A DNA stretch of 15,041 nucleotides from JALOTE01 sp031422195 (GTDB taxonomy: Bacteria > Pseudomonadota > Alphaproteobacteria > Rhizobiales > Rhizobiaceae). The position numbers and the translations under genes were made by a program. Every line of letters begins with the position of its first letter. The stretch's first letter is position 1. The stretch is taken from the NCBI GenBank assembly GCA_031422195.1, contig JANOPZ010000129.1, positions 1 through 15,041 on the forward strand, read 5' to 3'. Positions 1-6,716 of the stretch are shown here, piece by piece. The notes beneath the pieces were generated by a model, which was given only the letters and a program-made list of their open reading frames with translations, was not told the origin of the DNA and searched no databases.

Positions 1-1
1 C

Positions 2-103
2 GGTGGGCGGTATAACCATTTGATGACATTGCTGGGTGCGCCAAAGCCCATTCCGGCAGTTGGCTTTTCCATGTGGCAAGACCGCGTGGAGGCCATACCA
101 TGA
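2..103 (+). CDS. hisZ: ATP phosphoribosyltransferase regulatory subunit HisZ, C-terminal end (partial)
   Basis: Only the last 33 codons are inside the window, read in frame 2 and ending at TGA 101-103. The visible peptide starts GGRYNHLM and contains PAVGFSMW, which fits the end of the class II tRNA-synthetase-like fold, where GGRYD is followed by a (P)AxGF strand. HisZ is a histidyl-tRNA-synthetase paralogue that does not charge tRNA. It pairs with short-form HisG to make an active, histidine-regulated ATP phosphoribosyltransferase, the first step of histidine biosynthesis. The stop codon overlaps the hisG start (ATGA), so the two are translationally coupled. HisS shares this motif and cannot be excluded from 33 residues alone, but coupling to a short hisG makes HisZ much more likely. 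Confidence 0.85.
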   Translation, partial: GGRYNHLMTLLGAPKPIPAVGFSMWQDRVEAIP

Positions 104-780
104 TTACGCTTGCGCTCCCCTCCAAAGGCCGCCTTAAGGATGATTGCATTGCGCTGCTTGCCAAGGCCGGTTGCACAGTTGAAATCAGCGCCACTGGCCG
201 TGCCTATCGCGGCAAAATGAGTGGCGCATTTGAGGCCGATATTGTGTTTTTGTCGGCCTCAGAAATCGCCAGCCAATTGGCCGCTGGCACTGTTGATTTG
301 GGTGTTACAGGTGAAGATCTAATTCGTGAAAGCGTGCCGGATTGGCAAAATAAACTCATCATCCTCAAACGCCTTGGCTTTGGCAAAGCAGATGTTGTGG
401 TGGCGGTGCCTGATGTTTGGCATGATGTTGAAACAATGGAAGATTTGGGCGACGTTGCAGCAGGTTTCCGCAGCCTGCACGGGCGGCGCTTGCGCATAGC
501 CACGAAATACTGGCGGCTGACGCAGGAATTTTTCACTGCTAAACATGGCGTGCAAGCCTATAGAATTGTCGAAAGCCTTGGCGCAACCGAGGGTGCTCCG
601 GCATCCGGCGCAGCAGATTTGATCGTGGATATTACGTCGACCGGCGAAACGCTGAAAGCCAACGGGCTTCGTATTTTGGCCGACGGCGTAATTTTGAAAT
701 CTGAGGCATGTCTGGTTGGGCGCGTGGGCCTCTATCCGCAGCACTTGAAGTTGGCCCAAACACTGGCTTCCGCATTGTAA
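100..780 (+). CDS. hisG: ATP phosphoribosyltransferase, short form (HisG-S)
   Basis: A 226-residue protein that condenses ATP with PRPP to phosphoribosyl-ATP, the committed step of histidine synthesis in the cytoplasm. It opens with MITLALPSKGRL, the usual HisG N-terminus, has the DLGVTGEDL region, and carries the C-terminal PRPP-binding segment STGETLKANGLRIL. At this length it lacks the C-terminal regulatory domain of long HisG and should need HisZ. The ATG at 100 is chosen over an in-frame ATG at 73 because GGAGG lies at 88-92 with a 7-base spacer, the family N-terminus begins here, and this start overlaps the hisZ stop as ATGA. The gene ends 3 bases before the stop codon of the convergent DUF427 gene. 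Confidence 0.97.
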   Translation: MITLALPSKGRLKDDCIALLAKAGCTVEISATGRAYRGKMSGAFEADIVFLSASEIASQLAAGTVDLGVTGEDLIRESVPDWQNKLIILKRLGFGKADVVVAVPDVWHDVETMEDLGDVAAGFRSLHGRRLRIATKYWRLTQEFFTAKHGVQAYRIVESLGATEGAPASGAADLIVDITSTGETLKANGLRILADGVILKSEACLVGRVGLYPQHLKLAQTLASAL

Positions 781-783
781 TGA

Positions 784-1257
784 TCACCAATGATTGGTGC
801 CGACAGCGCCCTTGATTGGCCCGGTAATCCATGAATTGACCCAGCCGCCATAAAACCCGCCGGGCTGCGGCTTTGCGCGTTCGCCATCGACAAAACAGGC
901 ATCCATTGCTGCAACATACAAAGCCAAATGATTGGCAATCGGTTGAAACGCCGGTGTCGGGTTTGTGTAAGCCCATGCGCTTCGCGGCGCGGTTTTGCCG
1001 CCTGCGGTCAATGAAAAATACCGCGCCTGGCCCTTCCATTCGCATAATGTTTGACCGGCCGCAGGTAGAATAGTGCCGTCCAAAAATGCACTCTGTGGTA
1101 TGTAATAGGTTGGCGGGTGAAACGTTTCCAGCACCCGCCACGCCTCGATTGTATTTGCGATTTCAATGCCGCCCAGCACAATGGAGATTGAATAAGGAAA
1201 GCGTTCTAGTTTGGGCGGGCGTGGATAGTCGCCAACGTTCTCAATTAAATGGTTCAT
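784..1257 (-). CDS. DUF427 domain-containing protein
   Basis: A 157-residue protein resembling DUF427 (Pfam also calls it NTP_transf_9). The visible family pattern is VLETFHPPTYYIP, then CEWKGQARYFSL about 25 residues on, and an aromatic C-terminal segment PGGFYGGWVNSWITG. There is no signal peptide or membrane segment, so it is probably cytoplasmic. The biochemical role of the family is unknown to me and the alternative Pfam name should not be taken as proof of an activity. The start at 1257 is preferred over an in-frame start at 1275 because its ATG overlaps the TGA of the upstream permease gene (ATGA), a typical coupled arrangement; no good ribosome site is seen for either. It is convergent with hisG. 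Confidence 0.85.
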   Translation of the reverse strand: MNHLIENVGDYPRPPKLERFPYSISIVLGGIEIANTIEAWRVLETFHPPTYYIPQSAFLDGTILPAAGQTLCEWKGQARYFSLTAGGKTAPRSAWAYTNPTPAFQPIANHLALYVAAMDACFVDGERAKPQPGGFYGGWVNSWITGPIKGAVGTNHW

Positions 1258-2027
1258 TTCGTCAAAAAGCCCCAAGCCTGATAGGCTGCAATGATTATAA
1301 TCAGGCAGCCAACCAGACGTAACAGCACTGTCTCATTGATGTAGCGCACAACAAAAGCTGCCAAGGGCGCGGCCAACAGGCCACCGACAATGAGCCCGGA
1401 AACCGGCACAAGCATGCTGGAGATACCGTCAGCCTCTTCCCAGTGACCTGTTAAAATGGCAATCAGAAATGTCAGGGAAACAGCTGTGGTAATTAAAAAC
1501 TCTGAAATGCTAACCGTGCCAATGACGTAGCGCGGCGCGCCACCGGCGCCGAGGAGGCCGGTTGTCACGATCGGGCCCCAACCGCCACCGCCAGCCGCAT
1601 CCATAAAGCCACCGATCAATCCGAGTGGCGCAACAACTTGGGCTGGAACGGGCTTAACCGGCACTTTGCGAAATGAGCGAAACAGCAGATACGCCCCGAC
1701 CACGCCGAGATACACTGTCACAAAAGGCCTTGCCACAGATGCGTCAACAGCTGTCAAGACATAAGCGCCGAGGCAACCGCCGATAATACCAAACGGGGCA
1801 AGACGCCAAAACAATTGCCAGTCAACGTTACGGTGATACATATGCGACGAGCCCGAGGCTGCGGTCGTGAACATTTCTGCTGCATGAATTGCGGCAGAAG
1901 CCTGTGCGGGCGGAATACCGGTGGCCACCAGAATGGTTGATGATATCACACCATAGGCCATGCCAAGCGCACCATCGACAATCTGTGCAGCAAACCCGAT
2001 GAGTGCAAAAATGATAAATTCGTTCAT
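1254..2027 (-). CDS. TauE/SafE family membrane permease (putative anion exporter)
   Basis: A 257-residue, very hydrophobic protein with about eight probable membrane segments (near residues 4-24, 25-38, 74-95, 101-117, 130-155, 170-192, 206-226 and 234-253). The two halves repeat: GFAAQIVDGALGMAYG with Asp18 in the first matches GLIGGFMDAAGGGGWG with Asp143 in the second, which is the internal duplication of the TauE/SafE (formerly DUF81) family. Some members are linked to export of sulfite, sulfoacetate or related organosulfur anions, but substrates are mostly inferred from gene context, and no sulfur gene is seen nearby here. It is the first gene of a two-gene unit with the DUF427 gene. It diverges from the metallopeptidase gene, with about 210 bases between them. 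Confidence 0.9.
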   Translation of the reverse strand: MNEFIIFALIGFAAQIVDGALGMAYGVISSTILVATGIPPAQASAAIHAAEMFTTAASGSSHMYHRNVDWQLFWRLAPFGIIGGCLGAYVLTAVDASVARPFVTVYLGVVGAYLLFRSFRKVPVKPVPAQVVAPLGLIGGFMDAAGGGGWGPIVTTGLLGAGGAPRYVIGTVSISEFLITTAVSLTFLIAILTGHWEEADGISSMLVPVSGLIVGGLLAAPLAAFVVRYINETVLLRLVGCLIIIIAAYQAWGFLTK

Positions 2028-2238
2028 CTGATACCTGAATGTTACTGCTCTATCATGCTATACCCTTAATCATCTCCACGGCGACTTTCTACCAGCCCGA
2101 GAAAATCAATTTTTCCTGCAGAAATGAAATGATGTTCCGCATCACCGGTAAAAAGTGCTTTAGATTTGCTTTTGACACTCAGTTGCCCATATTTTCGGCG
2201 GCTGTTGTTTTTGCGCATTGTTAAGGGTGGGCTGTTTA

Positions 2239-3024
2239 ATGCATGTTTTCAATCAAGGAAAATGGATTGCTGCAATTGTGCTGCTTTTCAGTTTCAATAG
2301 CCTATGCCAAGCCGCCACTGAAGATGAAAAATGGGAATTTGCATTCAACGCAATGATCCACGTGCTCCATCATGAAATCGGGCATGCCCTGATCGATCAG
2401 TTTGAAATCCCGGTTATCGGCCAAGAGGAAGATGCCGCGGACGGTTTTGCTACGGTTGCAGTTTTGGAAACCTATGATGATCCGCAACCAATTTTACTGG
2501 ATGCCGCCGCAAGCTGGTTTGCCATGCACGCCGAACAGACTGCTGAAGGCTATGAACCGACCTATTTTGATCTTCATGATCTCAACATTCAACGGGCTTA
2601 TCGCATCATCTGCGTGGCGCACGGATATGACCCCAATACTTTTGCCGCAGCTGCTAAAGAGGTTGAACTGCCGGAAGACCGCCTTGAAACTTGCGTCGAT
2701 GATGCTGACCAGGCCGTCGCCTCTTGGGATAAATTGCTGAGCAATGCTTACCGCAACGAAGATGGTCCGGGCGGAAAGGTAACACTATCTGTTGTTGCAT
2801 TGCCGGAATTTTCAGATGTTACAAAGCGTCTTGATGAAAACGGTGCGGCCTCTGAAATAACCAAATGGTTGGATGAGACTTACAATTGGCCCAAACCAAT
2901 CACGGTCACGTTCGATACATGCGGTGAGGAGAACGCTTTTTATGATCCGTCCGAAGTTAAAGTGATCATGTGTTACGAGTTTATTACATATCTACGCGGG
3001 CTTGCTGACACTTTTGATGAATGA
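2239..3024 (+). CDS. Exported DUF4344-type putative zinc metallopeptidase
   Basis: A 261-residue protein with an N-terminal signal peptide: Lys8, a hydrophobic core at about 10-22, and probable cleavage near CQAA (residues 23-26). No good lipobox is present, so it is likely soluble in the periplasm or secreted. H45-E-I-G-H49 is a HExxH zinc motif, and an acidic cluster at 63-65 (QEEDAAD) could supply the third ligand. The later pattern CVAHGYDP, then LPEDRLETC, then SWDKLL matches my recollection of DUF4344 (Pfam putative metallopeptidase). Four cysteines after the signal (125, 152, 228, 245) would allow two disulfides. The ATG at 2239 has an AAGGGTGG ribosome site at 2223-2230; a TTG at 2218 lies upstream of that site and is unlikely. 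No substrate is known. It ends 12 bases from the convergent usp gene. Confidence 0.85.
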   Translation: MHVFNQGKWIAAIVLLFSFNSLCQAATEDEKWEFAFNAMIHVLHHEIGHALIDQFEIPVIGQEEDAADGFATVAVLETYDDPQPILLDAAASWFAMHAEQTAEGYEPTYFDLHDLNIQRAYRIICVAHGYDPNTFAAAAKEVELPEDRLETCVDDADQAVASWDKLLSNAYRNEDGPGGKVTLSVVALPEFSDVTKRLDENGAASEITKWLDETYNWPKPITVTFDTCGEENAFYDPSEVKVIMCYEFITYLRGLADTFDE

Positions 3025-3036
3025 CTACTGCCGTCA

Positions 3037-3471
3037 CTATTTCACGGTTAAAACTGCGCATGGCGCAAGCTGGCTAACCTTGCTGGTGGTTGATCCGACC
3101 AATATGCCCATAAATGTGCCGAGGCCGCGCCGGCCGAGCACAATCAAATCAGCATCCATTTTCACTGCTTTTTCAACGATTGCATGGGCGGGGTCGCCGT
3201 AGATTATTGATGTCGTTGTACGTGCGGCTAGATTTTCCGGCACTAAGGCGAGGGCGGCAACAAGGTTTATTTTCGCATCGCGGTCAAGGTCATCTTTGTC
3301 GTAAGGCATCGGGTAGCTCATTGTGCCTTCTATGGCCGGAACCATAACGGGCTGGGGCACTGTTGCTATTGTTAGGTGTCCGCCGGAGAGCTGCGCAATT
3401 GCAACAGCCGCGCCGACGGCCTCTGAACCGTGCTTGGAACCGTCAACTGCAACCAAAATGGATGTGAACAT
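3037..3471 (-). CDS. Universal stress protein, UspA family, ATP-binding type
   Basis: A 144-residue single-domain cytoplasmic Usp. It begins MFTSILVAVDGS, where Asp10 is the usual nucleotide-contacting acid, and ends with a complete G-x2-G-x9-G-S/T ATP-binding motif (Gly113, Gly116, Gly126, Ser127) before the strand PCAVLTVK. Proteins with this motif bind ATP and usually form dimers. The family is linked to survival under stress, but a precise role cannot be given from sequence. A strong ribosome site, AGGAGA, lies 7 bases upstream of the start. The gene is downstream of groEL on the same strand but is separated from it by a strong terminator (3580-3601), so it probably has its own promoter in the AT-rich stretch at about 3490-3575. 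I could not place that promoter with confidence. Confidence 0.95.
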   Translation of the reverse strand: MFTSILVAVDGSKHGSEAVGAAVAIAQLSGGHLTIATVPQPVMVPAIEGTMSYPMPYDKDDLDRDAKINLVAALALVPENLAARTTTSIIYGDPAHAIVEKAVKMDADLIVLGRRGLGTFMGILVGSTTSKVSQLAPCAVLTVK

Positions 3472-3579
3472 GCCGAGTTCTCCTGTGATTTTAACAACGA
3501 TGGGTAAATTGTAATATTATGGTAAGCCCTGATTGAGATCATTTGACAGCAAATTTAATTGAGATTGAGGCAAACAAAC

Positions 3580-3601
3580 AAAAAAGCCGCCCGAAGGCGG
3601 C
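3580..3601 (-). terminator. Rho-independent terminator of groESL
   Basis: On the minus strand, just downstream of the groEL stop, GCCGCC-TTCG-GGCGGC forms a six-pair GC-only stem with an extra-stable UUCG tetraloop, followed directly by TTTTTT. This is a textbook intrinsic terminator. It should stop most groESL transcripts before the usp gene. Confidence 0.95.
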
Positions 3602-3626
3602 CTTTCTAAAGTTAGGAATGGACTTC

Positions 3627-5273
3627 TTAGAAGTCCATGCCGCCCATACCACCCATGCCGCCGCCACCGCCGCCGCCCATTGAAGGCGAGTCTTTGCGTG
3701 GAATTTCGGCAACCATAGCTTCGGTTGTGACCAAAAGACCGCCAACTGAAGCTGCGTCTTGCAAGGCAGTGCGAACCACTTTAACCGGATCAACAATACC
3801 CATGGCGATCAAATCGCCATATTCGCCGGTTTGGGCGTTGTAGCCAAAGGCCATGCCTTTACCTTCGAGGATTTTGCCAACAACGATTGAAGCTTCATCA
3901 CCCGCATTGGTTGCGATCTGGCGTGCAGGAGACTGCAACGCACGGCGCACAATGTTGATGCCGGCTTCTTGGTCAAGGTTTGCGCCTTTAACTTTGATAC
4001 CGACTGAGGCTTTCAGAAGAGCAACACCACCGCCTGCAACAATGCCTTCTTCTACCGCAGCGCGAGTTGCGTTCAATGCATCGTCAACGCGGTCTTTTTT
4101 CTCTTTAACTTCAACTTCGGTTGAGCCGCCAACACGGATAACGGCAACGCCGCCAGCCAGTTTAGCCAAACGCTCTTGAAGTTTTTCTTTGTCATAATCA
4201 GAAGTAGTTTCTTCAACCTGCGCTTTGATCTGTGCAACACGGGCATTGATTTCAGCTTTTTTACCGGCGCCATCAACGATCGTGGTGTTTTCTTTTGAAA
4301 TCGTGATTTTCTTGGCACGGCCGAGCATGGCGAGTGTCACGTTTTCAAGTTTGATGCCGATGTCTTCGGAAATCACCTGACCAGAGGTCAAAATTGCGAT
4401 ATCTTCCAGCATGGCTTTACGGCGGTCGCCGAAACCAGGGGCTTTAACAGCACAGATTTTCAGGCCGCCGCGCAGTTTGTTAACGACGAGGGTAGCCAAG
4501 GCTTCGCCTTCAACATCTTCCGCAATGATAACGAGTGGCTTGCCGGTCTGAACGACTGCTTCCAAAACAGGCAACATGGCTTGCAGGTTTGACAGTTTTT
4601 TCTCGTGAAGAAGAATGTACGCGTCTTCGAGTTCTGCAACCATTTTTTCAGCATTTGTGATGAAATATGGTGACAAATAACCACGATCGAACTGCATGCC
4701 TTCAACGATTTCAACGGTTGTTTCAGCAGTTTTGGCTTCTTCAACAGTGATAACGCCTTCGTTGCCAACTTTTTGCATGGCTTGAGCAATCATTTTACCG
4801 ATTGATTCTTCGCCGTTGGCTGAAATCGTGCCAACCTGGGCAACTTCATCGGTGTTTTTGATTTTCTTGGCGTTCTTGATCAAAGTTTCAACAACTTCGG
4901 CAACAGCCAAATCAATACCGCGTTTCAGATCCATCGGGTTCATACCAGCAGCAACAGCTTTTGCGCCTTCTTGAACAATGGCTTGGGCCAAAACAGTGGC
5001 AGTGGTGGTGCCGTCACCGGCCACATCATTGGTTTTTGAAGCCACTTCGCGCAGCATCTGTGCGCCCATGTTTTCAAACTTGTCTTCAAGTTCGATTTCT
5101 TTGGCAACCGATACACCGTCTTTGGTGATGCGCGGTGCGCCGAAAGATTTGTCGAGAATAACGTTACGGCCTTTTGGGCCAAGTGTCACTTTAACCGCAT
5201 CCGCTAGGATGTTGACGCCAGCCAGCAAACGCTCACGCGCGCTGCGGCCAAATTTTACTTCTTTAGCTGCCAT
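3627..5273 (-). CDS. groL: Chaperonin GroEL (Hsp60, large subunit)
   Basis: A 548-residue chaperonin that forms the double-ring cage in which proteins fold with ATP and the GroES lid. Family features are all present: N-terminal MAAKEVKFG, the phosphate-binding loop with Asp87-Gly-Thr-Thr-Thr91, the equatorial, intermediate and apical domains at normal length (E. coli GroEL is 548), and a C-terminal tail of GGM repeats ending in MDF. Start support is a strong AGGAGA site about 7 bases upstream. It is the second gene of groES-groEL, 89 bases after groES, and that gap contains two small hairpins. Rhizobia often carry several groEL copies; this one has the classic CIRCE-controlled bicistronic setting of a main heat-inducible copy, although the window cannot show whether others exist. 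Confidence 0.99.
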   Translation of the reverse strand: MAAKEVKFGRSARERLLAGVNILADAVKVTLGPKGRNVILDKSFGAPRITKDGVSVAKEIELEDKFENMGAQMLREVASKTNDVAGDGTTTATVLAQAIVQEGAKAVAAGMNPMDLKRGIDLAVAEVVETLIKNAKKIKNTDEVAQVGTISANGEESIGKMIAQAMQKVGNEGVITVEEAKTAETTVEIVEGMQFDRGYLSPYFITNAEKMVAELEDAYILLHEKKLSNLQAMLPVLEAVVQTGKPLVIIAEDVEGEALATLVVNKLRGGLKICAVKAPGFGDRRKAMLEDIAILTSGQVISEDIGIKLENVTLAMLGRAKKITISKENTTIVDGAGKKAEINARVAQIKAQVEETTSDYDKEKLQERLAKLAGGVAVIRVGGSTEVEVKEKKDRVDDALNATRAAVEEGIVAGGGVALLKASVGIKVKGANLDQEAGINIVRRALQSPARQIATNAGDEASIVVGKILEGKGMAFGYNAQTGEYGDLIAMGIVDPVKVVRTALQDAASVGGLLVTTEAMVAEIPRKDSPSMGGGGGGGMGGMGGMDF

Positions 5274-5288
5274 TTTAATTTCTCCTGT

Positions 5289-5326
5289 GGCGCTTGCGCC
5301 GGTAACTCAAAACAGGGCTTTCGCCC
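5289..5326 (-). promoter_or_regulatory. Two small hairpins in the groES-groEL intercistronic region
   Basis: On the mRNA strand the first hairpin is GGGC-GAAA-GCCC (5326 to 5315), a four-pair stem closed by a GNRA tetraloop. The second is GGCG-CAAG-CGCC (5300 to 5289), ending 4 bases before the groEL ribosome site AGGAGA. Neither is followed by a T-run, so they are not terminators. In Agrobacterium tumefaciens the groESL transcript has been reported to be cleaved between the two genes during heat shock, so an RNA-processing or stability role is plausible here. That role is inference. Confidence 0.5.
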
Positions 5327-5362
5327 GAATTCATAAAATATGGTTGGGTTTCAAGCAGCCGT

Positions 5363-5659
5363 TCAGCCGATGATTCCCATGATATCGCTCTCTTTCATGA
5401 TGAGATAATCCACACCATCGAGCTTCACTTCAGTGCCTGACCATTTGCCAAACAGGATTTTATCGCCAGCCTTAACGTCGAGCGCCACGATCTTGCCGTT
5501 GTCATCACGTGCGCCTGAACCGACAGAGACGATTTCGCCTTCCTGTGGTTTTTCTTTGGCGGTATCTGGAATGATAATTCCGCCTTTTGATTTTTCTTCT
5601 GATTCAAGGCGGCGCACAACAACGCGGTCATGCAGCGGACGGAACTTGAGTTTTGCCAT
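5363..5659 (-). CDS. groS: Co-chaperonin GroES (Hsp10)
   Basis: A 98-residue heptameric lid for GroEL. It begins MAKLKFRPLHDRVVV and has the mobile loop with its hydrophobic GroEL-binding triplet (GGIIIP) and the SGT/YLIMKESDIMGI C-terminal strands. The start at 5659 is chosen because MAKxKFRPLHDR is the family N-terminus and an AGAGAG ribosome-binding stretch lies about 7 bases upstream. An in-frame ATG at 5689 would add ten residues not seen in the family. It is the first gene of the groESL operon, behind an RpoH-type promoter and CIRCE. Confidence 0.98.
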   Translation of the reverse strand: MAKLKFRPLHDRVVVRRLESEEKSKGGIIIPDTAKEKPQEGEIVSVGSGARDDNGKIVALDVKAGDKILFGKWSGTEVKLDGVDYLIMKESDIMGIIG

Positions 5660-5681
5660 TTTCTGTCTCTCTTTTATGAGG

Positions 5682-5698
5682 GCCTCCATCCCGGAGGC
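5682..5698 (-). promoter_or_regulatory. Hairpin in the groES 5' leader
   Basis: On the mRNA strand GCCTCC (5698-5693) pairs with GGAGGC (5687-5682) around the five-base loop GGGAT. It sits between CIRCE and the groES ribosome site, about 23 bases upstream of the start codon. It holds a GGAGG sequence in its 3' arm. The pairing is clear. A role in mRNA stability or ribosome loading is only a guess. Confidence 0.4.
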
Positions 5699-5705
5699 AA
5701 ATTTT

Positions 5706-5732
5706 GTAGCACTCTTAATGATCGAGTGCTAA
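5706..5732 (-). promoter_or_regulatory. CIRCE operator (HrcA binding site) of groESL
   Basis: On the groES strand this reads TTAGCACTC - 9 bases - GAGTGCTAC, against the consensus TTAGCACTC-N9-GAGTGCTAA: the left arm is perfect and the right arm differs only at its last base. It begins 9 bases downstream of the -10 element, so it overlaps or lies just after the transcription start, where bound HrcA repressor would block initiation. HrcA itself is not encoded in the window. Confidence 0.97.
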
Positions 5733-5741
5733 CAAGCGTGC

Positions 5742-5770
5742 AGATAAGTGGTGGTGATAGCCGTGTCAAG
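5742..5770 (-). promoter_or_regulatory. RpoH (sigma-32)-type heat-shock promoter of groESL
   Basis: On the minus strand CTTGAC (5770-5765) is followed after 16 bases by CTTATCT (5748-5742). This fits the alphaproteobacterial heat-shock consensus CTTGAC-N16/17-CYTATNT at all specified positions, whereas the -10 is a poor match to the vegetative TATAAT. Together with the adjacent CIRCE it implies activation by RpoH and repression by HrcA. Confidence 0.85.
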
Positions 5771-5867
5771 AAGCGCAATTGCATCAAACGGCTGCTTCAC
5801 CAAAACAAATGACAAATGCCGCCGAAGCGGTTAATCGGCAGACTGAAACCATCCAAAGGCCATACCA

Positions 5868-6716
5868 TTGCAGCCCATTTCGTCGCTTTTAGACATAGCC
5901 TCCAACTATAAAGCCATTTTTTGCGACGTCTGGGGCGTGGTGCACAATGGGGTGTCGCCGTTTCAGCACAGTATTGATGCTCTTATCGCAGCGCGAAAAT
6001 GCGGCCTCAAAATTGTGCTCGTAACAAATGCGCCTCGGCCATTCCAAAGCGTGGTGGATCAGCTTGGCGATATCGGCGTCGATCTGGAGTGCTATGATGC
6101 AATTGTGACGTCTGGCGATGTGACGCGCGGGTTGATTGAGAAAGCTGCTCCAAAAATTCTCCATATTGGTTCAGCCAAAGAAGCAATTCTCTACGATGGG
6201 CTCAACGTTGTTCTGGTTTCAGAAGCCGAAGCTGAGACAATCGTCTGCACCGGGCTCTATAATGATGAAGTCGAAACGCCGGCCGATTATATGGATTTAC
6301 TGGCGCGTCTAAAAAACCGTAACATTCCGATGATCTGCGCCAACCCAGACATTATGGTAGAGCGCGGCGACCGGATGATTTGGTGCGGTGGCGCGATTGC
6401 GCGCGACTATGCAGCCCTTGGAGGCGCAACCAGTATGGCCGGCAAGCCGCATCGCCATATTTATGAAGCTGCCCATAAAATGGCCAATACACTCACCGGC
6501 GGGTCGCTTGCCAAAGCGGATATACTGGCAATTGGCGACGGCCTTTTTACTGACATCAAAGGCGCATCTGATTATGGCATTGACGCGCTTTATGTGGCCG
6601 GTGGTGTGCACATTCATGAATATTTAGCGCACGGCGAAATTGATGAAGCCGCTATGCGTGCATTCGTGTCAGGCTACAATTTTGCACCTGTTGCCTCTAT
6701 GGCGAGGCTTGCTTGA
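5868..6716 (+). CDS. HAD superfamily class IIA hydrolase, TIGR01459-like
   Basis: A 282-residue cytoplasmic HAD-fold phosphatase of the NagD-like IIA group. Motif I is FCDVWGVVHNG with nucleophile Asp20; Trp22 replaces the usual second Asp, as I recall for the TIGR01459 group. Motif II is VLVTNAPR (Thr53), motif III Lys193 in AGKPH, and motif IV GDGLFTD (Asp224, Asp229). The start is TTG at 5868: there is no in-frame ATG after the stop at 5844-5846, and AAAGG at 5855-5859 has good spacing. The stop overlaps the ribF start by one base, so this gene is coupled to flavin synthesis and may act on a flavin-pathway phosphate; that is inference. It diverges from groESL across 208 bases. Confidence 0.9.
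   Translation: MQPISSLLDIASNYKAIFCDVWGVVHNGVSPFQHSIDALIAARKCGLKIVLVTNAPRPFQSVVDQLGDIGVDLECYDAIVTSGDVTRGLIEKAAPKILHIGSAKEAILYDGLNVVLVSEAEAETIVCTGLYNDEVETPADYMDLLARLKNRNIPMICANPDIMVERGDRMIWCGGAIARDYAALGGATSMAGKPHRHIYEAAHKMANTLTGGSLAKADILAIGDGLFTDIKGASDYGIDALYVAGGVHIHEYLAHGEIDEAAMRAFVSGYNFAPVASMARLA

Noticed and set aside
785..799. Inverted repeat CACCAAT-G-ATTGGTG at the hisG/DUF427 junction
   Set aside because: The arms are separated by one base, so a folded RNA would have at best a five-pair stem, and no T-run follows on either strand. It is not a convincing terminator, and nothing else points to an operator between two convergent genes.
632..1141. Long minus-strand reading frame spanning the hisG end and the DUF427 gene
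   Set aside because: It crosses two well-supported genes in other frames and has no family features.
2161..2200. TTGACA at 2172-2177 as a promoter for the metallopeptidase gene
   Set aside because: No acceptable -10 lies 16-18 bases downstream; the AT-rich CATATTTT is only about 11 bases away. The promoter could not be placed.
2039..2224. A 61-codon plus-strand reading frame in the permease/metallopeptidase gap
   Set aside because: It has no ribosome site, its start lies immediately beside the permease start, and its translation resembles nothing. It is most likely untranslated intergenic sequence.
3055..3067. TGCGC-ATG-GCGCA inverted repeat near the usp 3' end as a terminator
   Set aside because: It lies inside coding sequence with a three-base loop and no T-run on either side.
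5363..5689. Longer groES starting at ATG 5689
   Set aside because: The ten added residues are not seen in GroES proteins, the ATG is inside a leader hairpin, and the downstream start has its own ribosome site and the standard N-terminus.
5817..5839. CCGC-CGAA-GCGG hairpin ahead of the HAD gene as a terminator or attenuator
   Set aside because: The stem has four pairs, the following TTAAT is not a terminating T-run, and no leader peptide or alternative pairing is evident.
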